Source: Streptomyces malachitofuscus
Lineage (GTDB): Bacteria > Actinomycetota > Actinomycetes > Streptomycetales > Streptomycetaceae
Reading direction: 5' to 3'
Assembly: GCF_014650055.1 (NCBI RefSeq)
Contig: NZ_BMUF01000010.1
Span: 62,001 to 126,000 of the forward strand
Length of the DNA stretch: 64,000 nucleotides
The translations under genes were made by a program, and so were the position numbers. The notes under the pieces were generated by a model that worked only from the letters and a program-made list of their open reading frames with translations, did no database searches and was not told the DNA's origin. Below, piece after piece: positions 46,943 through 54,734 of the stretch. The number at the start of each line of letters is the position of its first letter. Positions within the stretch are counted from its first letter, which is position 1.

Positions 46943-48555
46943 ACCCCGGATTCGGCGGCGACACCCAGGCCATGGCCCTCGTCGGCTTCTCCGCCGTCGC
47001 CACGATCACGCTCCTGCTGTGCGTGATGACCGGCCCCGACCGCGACGACCTCGACGAGTTCTACACCGGCTACGGCTCCCTCTCCCCCATGCGCAACGGC
47101 CTGGCCATCGCCGGTGACTACATCTCCGCCGCCACCGTCCTCGGCACCGGCGGTGTCATCGCCCTGTTCGGCTACGACGGGATCGTGCTCGCCCTGTCCA
47201 CGGCCCTGTCCCTGATGCTGCTGATGTTCCTGCTGGCCGAACCCCTGCGCAACGCGGGCCGGTTCACCATGGGCGACGCGCTGGCCCGCCGTATGCCGCA
47301 GGGACGCGGGATACGGATCGCCGCCAGCGTCGTCACCCTCGCCGCGCTGCTGCCGCTGATGCTGGTCCAACTCGCCGGAACCGGGCAGCTCATGGGGTTC
47401 ATCCTCGGCTTCTCCGGCGAGTCCCTGCAGACGGGCTGCATCGTCGGCGTGGGCGCCCTGATGATCAGCTACGCGGCGATCGGCGGCATGAAGGGCACCG
47501 CCCTCATCCAGATCCTGAAGATCGTGCTGCTGCTCGGCTCCGGCATCGTCGTCGCCACCCTCGTCCTGCATCGCTTCGACTGGAACCCGGGCGCCCTCTT
47601 CGACGCGGCCGCCGCGGGCAGCGGCGTCGGCGACGCGTTCCTCGCCTCGGGCCTGCAGTTCACCGACGGCGTCAGTCCCGGCTGGGACATGATCACCTCG
47701 CAGCTGACGGTCGTCCTCGGCGGCGCCTGCCTCCCCCACGTCACCATGCGCATGTACACCGCCTCCAGCGCACGCCAGGTGCGCCGCTCGATGTCCTGGG
47801 CGGTGTCCGCCGTGGCCCTGTTCGTCCTCGTCATCACCGTCATCGGCTTCGGTGCCACCGCCCTGGTCGGACGCGCCGCCATCGCCCAGGCCGACCCCCG
47901 GGGCAACACCGCCTACCTGCTCGGCTCGCAGGCCGCGTTCGGCCCGGAGGTGTCCGCGACGGAGACCTTCCTCTTCACCACCGTCACCACGGCGATCTTC
48001 CTCACCGTCCTCGCCTCCGTCGCCGGCATGATCCTCGCCTGCGCCAACTCCCTCGCCCACGACGTCTTCGCCGCCCGCGTCCAGGAGATGTCACCGCGCC
48101 GCGAGATGATCCTGGCCCGCCTCTCCGCGCTCGCCGTGGGCGTCCCCGCGATCCTGCTGGCCACCCTGGTGCAGCACCACAGCCTGCAGCCCCTGGTCAC
48201 CCTCTCCTTCTGCCTCGGCGCCTCCGCCATCGCTCCCGCCCTCGTCTACAGCCTCTTCTGGCGCCGCTACACCCGGACGGGCCTGCTCGCCACCCTCATC
48301 GGCGGCTCGCTGTCCGTGCTGCTGCTGATGCCGGGCACCAACCTGGTCTCCGGATCGCCCGTCTCCGCCTTCCCCGACGCCGACTTCAACTGGTTCCCGT
48401 TCACCACCACCGGCCTGGTCTCCATCCCCCTCGGCTTCCTCTGCGGCTGGCTCGGCACCGTGGCCTCCGGCCGGAGGCGCGCGGAGGAACAGCGACGCCA
48501 GTACGAGGAGGTGGAGGGATGGATCCTCGCCGGGGCGACGCGCAGGAGGATGTGA
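46939..48555 (+). CDS. actP: Cation/acetate symporter (SSS family, ActP-like)
   Basis: The 538-residue protein has about thirteen membrane helices with the sodium:solute symporter fold. Features include ISAATVLGTGGVIALFGYDG, a Gly-rich GIVVATLVLHRF segment and the conserved MSWAVSAVALFVLVITVIG block. The family imports acetate, glycolate or related short carboxylates with a cation. Translational coupling to DUF485 supports the ActP-type call, but substrate specificity cannot be read directly. No acetyl-CoA synthetase gene is next to it in this window. It ends 28 bp before the convergent coiled-coil gene. Confidence 0.9.
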   Translation: MNPGFGGDTQAMALVGFSAVATITLLLCVMTGPDRDDLDEFYTGYGSLSPMRNGLAIAGDYISAATVLGTGGVIALFGYDGIVLALSTALSLMLLMFLLAEPLRNAGRFTMGDALARRMPQGRGIRIAASVVTLAALLPLMLVQLAGTGQLMGFILGFSGESLQTGCIVGVGALMISYAAIGGMKGTALIQILKIVLLLGSGIVVATLVLHRFDWNPGALFDAAAAGSGVGDAFLASGLQFTDGVSPGWDMITSQLTVVLGGACLPHVTMRMYTASSARQVRRSMSWAVSAVALFVLVITVIGFGATALVGRAAIAQADPRGNTAYLLGSQAAFGPEVSATETFLFTTVTTAIFLTVLASVAGMILACANSLAHDVFAARVQEMSPRREMILARLSALAVGVPAILLATLVQHHSLQPLVTLSFCLGASAIAPALVYSLFWRRYTRTGLLATLIGGSLSVLLLMPGTNLVSGSPVSAFPDADFNWFPFTTTGLVSIPLGFLCGWLGTVASGRRRAEEQRRQYEEVEGWILAGATRRRM

Positions 48556-48583
48556 CACCGAGAATGTGACACCCCCTTCCCCC

Positions 48584-49468
48584 TCACTCCACCACCCGGC
48601 CCGTCAGCGCGCTGAGACTGGCGCAGACATGGTCCATGTGCGTCTGCACGTCCTCCCGCCGGTCGGCGTGGTCGCGCAGCACCCGCTCCGTCTCCCGCGC
48701 GATGCCCTCCGCGCGGGCGTGCGCCTCGGCGAGCACCTCCGACGCCCGCTCCTGCGCCTCCTCCGCGCGGCGGCGGGCCGACTCCTCCGCGTCGGCGAAC
48801 ACCTGCTGCGCCTCGGCCACCGCACTCCGCGCCCGGGCCTCCGCCTCCGCCTGACGGGCGTCCAGCGCGGCCACCCGTCCGGCCTCCTCCCGCTCCACCT
48901 CGTCCAGCCGTTCCGCCTGCTCCCGCGCCCCCTCCGCGAGCATCCCGGACGTGCGCTCCCGCATCTCCCGCAGCGCCGCCAGCGTCCGCCCGCGCTGCTC
49001 CTTCACCTCCAGCCGGGCCTCGATCCGGATCTCGTCGGCCTCCGCGCGGGCCGCGAGCAGCCGCTCACGGGCGCGGGCGTCCGCCTCCGCACGCACCCGG
49101 TCCGCGAACGCCCGCGCCGCCTCCCGCACACCGTCCGCGTCGTCACCCGCCAGATCCGTCACGTCCTGCGCATGCTGCCGGGCCGCCTCCCGCACGGCCG
49201 TCGCCTCCTCCCGGGCCAGCTCGAACAGCCGCCGCGCGCTCTCCCCCAGCGATTCGTACGTCTGCTCCGGAAGTGCCGCCACCCGCGCGCGCAGCAGCTC
49301 CAGCTCCTCCTCCATCTCCCTGGCCAGCACGGTGAGCCGCGCCGCCCGCTCCCAGGCGGCGTCACGGTCCTCCGAGAGTGCCTCGACGTACGCGATCACC
49401 TGCAAGGGACGGTAGCCACGCCCCCGCACCACCTCGAAGCCCTGCGAAGACACCGATGCGCTGCTCAC
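48584..49468 (-). CDS. FilP-like long coiled-coil protein
   Basis: The 294-residue protein opens with FEVVRGRGYRPLQVIAYVEA, a short segment resembling the conserved start of DivIVA/FilP-like proteins. An almost unbroken Ala/Glu/Arg-rich coiled coil (about 30-285) follows, with repeated AEA and EEA heptads. The protein is cytoplasmic; no signal or membrane segment is present. Related actinobacterial proteins are filament-forming and act at hyphal tips, while databases often call them cellulose-binding. The start is GTG 49468 (then SSASVSSQG), with GGAGAGGGG upstream. It is downstream of the SUKH-4/deaminase gene on the same strand but separated by a terminator. Confidence 0.78.
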   Translation of the reverse strand: MSSASVSSQGFEVVRGRGYRPLQVIAYVEALSEDRDAAWERAARLTVLAREMEEELELLRARVAALPEQTYESLGESARRLFELAREEATAVREAARQHAQDVTDLAGDDADGVREAARAFADRVRAEADARARERLLAARAEADEIRIEARLEVKEQRGRTLAALREMRERTSGMLAEGAREQAERLDEVEREEAGRVAALDARQAEAEARARSAVAEAQQVFADAEESARRRAEEAQERASEVLAEAHARAEGIARETERVLRDHADRREDVQTHMDHVCASLSALTGRVVE

Positions 49469-49602
49469 CCTGGAACCCCTCTCCACCGACGGACACGAAG
49501 CCCACCACGACGACCGAGTGCGAAATGGGATGAATCGCGCACATCTTGATGGATCACACGGAAGTGTTCATAACGCGACACTCCGCGGAGCGGGCACGCA
49601 AA

Positions 49603-49638
49603 AGCCGGGCCCGGTCGCCTCCACGACCGGGCCCGGCT
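49603..49638 (-). terminator. Intrinsic terminator of the deaminase/SUKH operon
   Basis: AGCCGGGCCCGGTCG (49603-49617) and CGACCGGGCCCGGCT (49624-49638) form a perfect 15-bp stem with a 6-base loop, 33 bp beyond the stop of the SUKH-4 fusion gene. Confidence 0.85.
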
Positions 49639-49670
49639 CCTCGCGTCACACACGCATCAGCGCCGCCGCA

Positions 49671-52265
49671 TCACAGCAGCCCGTCCCACATCTGCTCCAG
49701 CAGCACCGACCACCAGCTCTCCGGCGAACCCAGCGCCGCCGGGTCCAGCGCGGCCAACTGCGCCTGGAAGTCGACGGTCCAGCGGCCCGCCTGCTCCTGG
49801 TTCAGCCCGAACCGCAGCCGCCACATCCGCCCCAGCAGCGCCAGACACCGCGCGAACTCCGGCAGACCGGTGTTCACGAACTGCGGCGGAACGGACCCAC
49901 CGCCCGGCCCGGCCTCCACCGGCACCGCGACGATGTTCGCCGTGCCGTACTGCACACAGATCGCCTTGCCGAAGTCGCTGCCCATCACCAGGTACGAGCC
50001 CGCGTCCGGGGCCGCCTGCACACCCCGCTCCGCGGCCAGCTCCGCCAGCGTCGGCACCGGACGGCCCGGCTGCGCCTGCGCCCAGAAGAACGGGCCCATG
50101 TCCATCGGCAGCCCCGCCGCCACCAGCGTGTGCGCCACCACCGGCGGCACACCCTGCCGGGACACCGCCGCCTGCTCGAACCGGAACACCCCCGGCCCGA
50201 ACGCCCCCGCCAGCTCCTGCGCGACGGCCTCCGGCGGAACCGGCGGCGCCGGCTGCACCGGCGGAATCGGCGCACGGACGGGCGCCGGACGCGCCGGACC
50301 GTCCGCGACCTGATGCAACTCACCCTGGTGCGCCAGCAGTTGCTGCATCCCCTGCTGCCGGCTGGCGTGATCCGTGCCGTACGGGGCGATGCTCGTGATC
50401 CGCGCCTGCGGCCACTGCTCCCGGATCATCCGCGCGCAGTACGCACCCGGAAGCTCGCACGACTCCAGCTCGGTGTGCAGCTCCAGCACCTGGTCCGGCG
50501 GCACGTTCATGGCCCGCAGCTCATGGAAGATCTGCCACTCCGGATGCGGCGTGCCCGGCGCCGAACGCCGGATCAGCTGCTGCTCGGAACCGTCCTGCGC
50601 GCGGTAGCGCAGCACCGCCTGGTAACCGGGGCCGACCGTCGGCCGACCGGCCGGCTGCGGCGGATAACCGTACGCCGGCGGCTGCCCCGGACCCGGAACA
50701 CCGGGCGGAGGCGTACCCGGCGGCACGGCGCCGGGCGGCGGCATCGGCGGAGCACCGCCGGGCACACCGGGGGGAGCCGGGGGCGGCGGCGTACCGGGGC
50801 CGCCCACCGGGGGCGCGGCCAGCACGGTCTCCGCGTGATGCACCGGCGGACGGCCGCCTCCTCCGGTACCGGGCGCACCGGGCTGCTGGGGAGCATTGGG
50901 AGCGCCGGGGGGCCCGGGAGGCGCGGGGGTGCCGGGAGCGCCGGGCGGGCCGGGAGGCGCGGGCGTGCCCGGAGCGCCGGGGGGCCCGGGAGGCGCGGGG
51001 GTGCCGGGGCCGCCCGCGGCCGGGTCGGCGAACATCGTCGCGGCATGGTGGACACCACCGGGCGGCGTACCGCCGGGCGCGTTCGGCGGCCCGGGCGGAG
51101 GCGGCGTCGGACCACCGACACCCTCCGGCCCGCCGAGCGACGACACCAGCTGCGTCGGCACATACCCGCCCGCCGGACCGGACGCAGGCGCGGGCGTGCC
51201 GCCCGGACGCGCACCCGGCGTACCCGGGGCACCCGGCGGAGGCGGCGTCGTCGCACCCGAGCCACGACGCGGCGGCGGGGTCGCCTTGCTGGTCGCGGCG
51301 TCGGCGATGTCACCCGCGTTCGGCGCGAGCGGCCGCTCGGGCGCCGCACCCGGACCGGGCGGCGGAGTCGCCGGCACCCCCGGCGCGGGCGTACCCGGCG
51401 CGGGCGTACCGGGCGCACCACCCTGCCCATGGCCGTACGGCGCGGGCGAAGGCGGCGGCGTCACCTGCCGCGCACCGGGCTCCGGAACCGCCGGCGCCAC
51501 AGCCGTCGGCGGGAGCTGACTGCCGCCCGACATCAGCGCGGTCTGCGCCTCGGCCGTCGCCGGCGGCGCGGGCGGAGGCGTGTCGTCACCCGACTCGCTC
51601 AGCTGCGGCGCGAACACGGTCTCCGGCAACGGAACCGAACGATCCTCACCGGCATTGGTGTCCGTACCCGCCCACGGAGTCGCCCCGGCAGGCGCACCCG
51701 CCTGGGAACCGCCCCCGCCGGCGGCGGGCCACGCGGCCCCGCTCCCCGCGGACGCATCCCGCGGACCAGGACCCGCGGCCGGAGCCGGAGCAGCACCCGG
51801 AGCAGCGGAAGCCGCGGCCGGACCCACGCCCTGCCCCGGAACCGCACCGGCCCCCGAGGCACCCCCCGCACTCTCCCCGCGCCGGTCCGGAATCCCCAGC
51901 CGGTCCGCCGCCTCCTGCAGCCACTCCGGCGGACTCAACAGGAACGACGTCTGATTCAGATCCACCCGCGCCGCAGGCGCCGGCTCCGGCGCCGACGGCT
52001 CGGCATCACGGCCGTGCTCCTCCTCGTACCGGCGGATCACCTCACCCACCGGCAGCGCGGGCCACAACGTCGCCTCACCGCTGTCACGGGCGATCACCAG
52101 CCGCTGCGCACCACCGTCCGAACGAGGCCCGTCCGCACGGTCCTCCGCCCACACCACGAACCCCAGGTCGAACTCCCGTACCCGCACCTCACGATGCTGG
52201 TACGACGGAACATCCCCGTTGACCCACTCCTCGGCGCGCTCCTGCGCCTGCGCGAACGTCACCAT
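49671..52265 (-). CDS. Imm35-like / deaminase / SUKH-4 multidomain protein
   Basis: The 864-residue protein has an N-terminal YrhB/Imm35-like domain (about 1-86). A Pro/Gly/Ala-rich linker of about 430 residues follows, including three 12-residue collagen-like repeats. Next comes a predicted nucleic-acid/nucleotide deaminase domain of the XOO_2897 class (about 545-640), with ELHTELESC (H597, E599, C603) and AYC (C610) as zinc and proton-shuttle residues. A SUKH-4 immunity-type domain ends the chain (about 680-864). No signal peptide or membrane segment is present, so action is expected in the cytoplasm. The ATG is nine bases after the stop of the HNH/SUKH gene, so the two form one operon. The catalytic Cys spacing (C-x6-C) is unlike typical PCxxC deaminases. 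Confidence 0.82.
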   Translation of the reverse strand: MVTFAQAQERAEEWVNGDVPSYQHREVRVREFDLGFVVWAEDRADGPRSDGGAQRLVIARDSGEATLWPALPVGEVIRRYEEEHGRDAEPSAPEPAPAARVDLNQTSFLLSPPEWLQEAADRLGIPDRRGESAGGASGAGAVPGQGVGPAAASAAPGAAPAPAAGPGPRDASAGSGAAWPAAGGGGSQAGAPAGATPWAGTDTNAGEDRSVPLPETVFAPQLSESGDDTPPPAPPATAEAQTALMSGGSQLPPTAVAPAVPEPGARQVTPPPSPAPYGHGQGGAPGTPAPGTPAPGVPATPPPGPGAAPERPLAPNAGDIADAATSKATPPPRRGSGATTPPPPGAPGTPGARPGGTPAPASGPAGGYVPTQLVSSLGGPEGVGGPTPPPPGPPNAPGGTPPGGVHHAATMFADPAAGGPGTPAPPGPPGAPGTPAPPGPPGAPGTPAPPGPPGAPNAPQQPGAPGTGGGGRPPVHHAETVLAAPPVGGPGTPPPPAPPGVPGGAPPMPPPGAVPPGTPPPGVPGPGQPPAYGYPPQPAGRPTVGPGYQAVLRYRAQDGSEQQLIRRSAPGTPHPEWQIFHELRAMNVPPDQVLELHTELESCELPGAYCARMIREQWPQARITSIAPYGTDHASRQQGMQQLLAHQGELHQVADGPARPAPVRAPIPPVQPAPPVPPEAVAQELAGAFGPGVFRFEQAAVSRQGVPPVVAHTLVAAGLPMDMGPFFWAQAQPGRPVPTLAELAAERGVQAAPDAGSYLVMGSDFGKAICVQYGTANIVAVPVEAGPGGGSVPPQFVNTGLPEFARCLALLGRMWRLRFGLNQEQAGRWTVDFQAQLAALDPAALGSPESWWSVLLEQMWDGLL
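50898..51005 (-). repeat. Three 36-bp in-frame repeats encoding collagen-like units
   Basis: Units at 50898-50933, 50934-50969 and 50970-51005 differ at only a few bases. Each encodes a 12-residue GTPAPPGPPGAP-like unit in the linker of the deaminase/SUKH-4 protein, and copy-number change would alter linker length without a frameshift. Confidence 0.85.
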
Positions 52266-52274
52266 CGCCGAAGC

Positions 52275-53294
52275 TCACTCCCCCGCGGAAGAAACCGGAA
52301 CGACACGCGCGAACCCGCCGTCCACCATCAGATTCGCCACCGTCTCCAACTCCGGCGGAGACCCCGCCAGCCGCGACAGAAACGCGTCGAAGTCATCACC
52401 GCACGCCAACAACAGCCGCTCCACCCGCTCGGCCGGCGGCCACGACGGATCCACGTCCCGCACATCGTCGTAGGCGCAGAACCACACCGAACCCTGCCGC
52501 TCGCCCCGCACCTTCACCGCCAGCAGACCGCCCTGCACGAAGGCCACGCACAGATAGTCCTTGGTGAGATGGTCACGCAGACACTTGTTCACGTACACGA
52601 GGTCATTGACCGCCGCCTCGTCCCGCACCGTGAAGAACGGCTGGTCCACCAGCAGCCCCAGCTCGGCGTCCAACGCCGTACCCACCGGCGCACAGCCACC
52701 CGCCGCCTTCAGGAACGACCGGTACGCACCCGGCAGCCGGTAACCCAGATCCTCCTCCACGCCGAGGACCTGCGACTCCGACACCGCCGCACCCGACTTC
52801 GGCAGCCCGAAATGCGCCGGCCGCGTCTCCTGCAACGGCCGCGTCCCCCGCTTGCCGTGATCCACCGCCGACGTCGCCACACCACCGTGATGCCGCAACA
52901 GCGCCTTCACCTCGACCGGCACCAGCTCAAGACGCCGCGAACCCGCCACGTGATGCCACGTCCAGCCGTGCGGCGTCGCCACCGCCGGCACCGTGTCCCA
53001 CAACTCGTGACCGGTCGCCGCCAACGCCGCGTTCGCCGACACATAATCCGTCAGACGCAGCTCGTCGACACCGAAACCCTCCGGCGGCTCCGCGATCTCC
53101 ACAGCCGCGCGCGCATAGGGCGAGAAGTCGGGGTAACCACGCTCGTCCACCCGTACCCCTCTCGGGTGACGGGCCGCACGCACCGGATCCGGGAAGTGCA
53201 CGACCTGCCCGGCATAGGCCGCGTTCGGCGGCGCGGCTTGTCCCCCGGCCTGGCGGCCGGGAGGATCCCCCAGCCCGAGCCGACCTGTCGTCAT
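52275..53294 (-). CDS. WHH-type HNH nuclease domain fused to a SUKH (SMI1/KNR4) domain
   Basis: The 339-residue protein has a Gly/Pro-rich N-terminus and a middle domain (about 90-145) with GHELWDTV, TPHGWTWHH (W113, H114, H115), ELVPVEVKALL and RHHGGVATS. This is the pattern of the WHH/LHH group of HNH/Endo VII toxin nucleases. A SUKH domain (about 172-315) follows, with LGVEEDLGYRLPGAYRSFL and a Trp/Phe-rich core. The toxin-type and immunity-type domains are in one chain, without a secretion signal. It starts at ATG 53294, with GGGGG eight bases upstream. It heads the minus-strand operon with the deaminase/SUKH-4 gene. Confidence 0.83.
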   Translation of the reverse strand: MTTGRLGLGDPPGRQAGGQAAPPNAAYAGQVVHFPDPVRAARHPRGVRVDERGYPDFSPYARAAVEIAEPPEGFGVDELRLTDYVSANAALAATGHELWDTVPAVATPHGWTWHHVAGSRRLELVPVEVKALLRHHGGVATSAVDHGKRGTRPLQETRPAHFGLPKSGAAVSESQVLGVEEDLGYRLPGAYRSFLKAAGGCAPVGTALDAELGLLVDQPFFTVRDEAAVNDLVYVNKCLRDHLTKDYLCVAFVQGGLLAVKVRGERQGSVWFCAYDDVRDVDPSWPPAERVERLLLACGDDFDAFLSRLAGSPPELETVANLMVDGGFARVVPVSSAGE

Positions 53295-53481
53295 GGCGGT
53301 TGCCCCCTGCGGCATTCTGTACGCCCCGCACCGCCCACCTTCGGACCGTTACGGAACGTATTCGACTGTCACGTCTGTCTCGACTACGTACCGCCACGAC
53401 CCCCACGGCGCCCACACGCACAACCGTGCGGAACACCGCGTGAATCGCGGTGCCGACAGCCTATGCGGTACACCCCGGCCG

Positions 53482-53567
53482 GTCACCGGCACCGGTCACC
53501 CGCCCTTCCGCTTCCGTGACCAGCCGTCACCCTCCCGTGACAGCCCGCCCAAGCCCGGGCGTGTCAC
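53482..53567. promoter_or_regulatory. Array of GTCAC/GTGAC dyads in the divergent promoter
   Basis: Six pentamers lie at 53482, 53495, 53516, 53526, 53537 and 53563 (GTCAC or GTGAC). GTGACCAGCCGTCAC (53516-53530) is a perfect 5-5-5 inverted repeat, and GTCAC at 53526 with GTGAC at 53537 forms a second. The array lies between the start codons of the two divergent deaminase/nuclease-SUKH operons, so it is a candidate shared operator. Confidence 0.4.
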
Positions 53568-53646
53568 CCCGCCCCAGCTTCCCCATCAGCCCGCCCATTT
53601 GGCACTCTGTGACCTCCGGGGGGATGCTCGGGAGGGGATGACGATC

Positions 53647-54180
53647 ATGAACATGACGCAGACGGGGACGCACACCGGCCAATCCGGCGACCCCCGCTCC
53701 GGCGACCCCCGCATCGGCTGGAGCACCACCGACACCACCCCCGCCCCCACACTCCACCACCGCCGCGACGGCATCCTCCCCACCATCGCCGCAGCCCTCT
53801 CCGTCCGCGGCGAAACCCTCACCGGCACCGCCGCCCGCGGCGACACACCCCCCGCTCTCCACCCCCTCGTCCAGGACTTCCTCGACACCCTCACCAGCGA
53901 CCAACGCGACCGCTTCACCGGCCGCTGCGCCGAAACCATCCTCATCTCCCGGCACATCACCACCGTCGACGCCGCCCGCAGCAAACGCGCCGCACGAAAA
54001 CCCTTGACCAACGGCGAAGCACGCAAAGCCCTCAAACAAGCAAAACTCACCACCCGCCGCATCCGCGAGGACGGCGACCCCCTCCACGGCGCCTACGCCA
54101 CCCCCTGCCGCGCCTGCACCGCCCTCACCGCCCACTTCGGCGTCCGCATGGTCGACCCCGCCGCCACCACCGACGGCTGA
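53647..54180 (+). CDS. YwqJ-type nucleic-acid/nucleotide deaminase domain protein
   Basis: The 177-residue protein has a Thr/Pro-rich N-terminus and a deaminase domain (about 75-170) with LHPLVQDFLDTLT, GRCAETILIS (C94, E96) and TPCRACTAL (C154, C157). CAE plus PCxxC is the complete zinc and catalytic set of YwqJ-related deaminases, which are predicted toxin domains in polymorphic toxin systems. No signal peptide is present. The start chosen is ATG 53647, with GGAGG eleven bases upstream; ATG 53638 is too close to that site. The SUKH-3 gene lies 42 bp downstream. Confidence 0.85.
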   Translation: MNMTQTGTHTGQSGDPRSGDPRIGWSTTDTTPAPTLHHRRDGILPTIAAALSVRGETLTGTAARGDTPPALHPLVQDFLDTLTSDQRDRFTGRCAETILISRHITTVDAARSKRAARKPLTNGEARKALKQAKLTTRRIREDGDPLHGAYATPCRACTALTAHFGVRMVDPAATTDG

Positions 54181-54222
54181 ACCACCCCGCACCACCACAC
54201 GACCTCGACGAACGAAGAGCAG

Positions 54223-54717
54223 ATGCACACCGACCGCACCTCCACCACCCGCTTCGCCGTCCCCGTCGACGCCGCCCTCCGCACCGCCGGATGGCAACCC
54301 GGACGCTGGGACATCAAACAGGCCGAGATCTGGGCCGACACCCTCCGCGACCACACCTCACCCGCAGGGCACCGCCACACCGTCTTCCCCGCAGCCGTGG
54401 AAGCCTGGGCCGAATTCGGCGGCCTCCACATCACCCCCGCAGGACCCGGCCGCCAAGTCGCCCCCGCAACCCTCCACCTCGACCCCCTCCACGGCCTCCA
54501 CCTCGCCCGCACCCTCGGCGACCTCGGCCGCGCCCTCGACACCGAGGTCTGCCCCCTCGGCGCCGAAACCGACACCCAGGCCCTCCTCGCCATCGACACC
54601 CAAGGCCGCGTCTACGCCCTCGACCACACCGGCGACTGGTACCTCGGCCCCACCATCGACCACGGCCTCACCACACTCATCTCCGGCATCGAACCCGCAC
54701 GCCTCACCGCCGGCTGA
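54223..54717 (+). CDS. SUKH-3 domain immunity-type protein
   Basis: The 164-residue protein fits the SUKH-3 class: AGWQPGRWDIKQ near the N-terminus, AWAEFGGLHI in the middle, CPLGAETDTQALLAIDT and a GDWYLG segment late in the chain. SUKH domains act as immunity proteins in bacterial toxin systems, so a protective role toward the YwqJ-type deaminase encoded 42 bp upstream is the simplest reading. It is small, soluble and lacks a signal. Its third-position GC matches the neighbours. Confidence 0.85.
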   Translation: MHTDRTSTTRFAVPVDAALRTAGWQPGRWDIKQAEIWADTLRDHTSPAGHRHTVFPAAVEAWAEFGGLHITPAGPGRQVAPATLHLDPLHGLHLARTLGDLGRALDTEVCPLGAETDTQALLAIDTQGRVYALDHTGDWYLGPTIDHGLTTLISGIEPARLTAG

Positions 54718-54734
54718 CCCCACCGCACCCCGGC

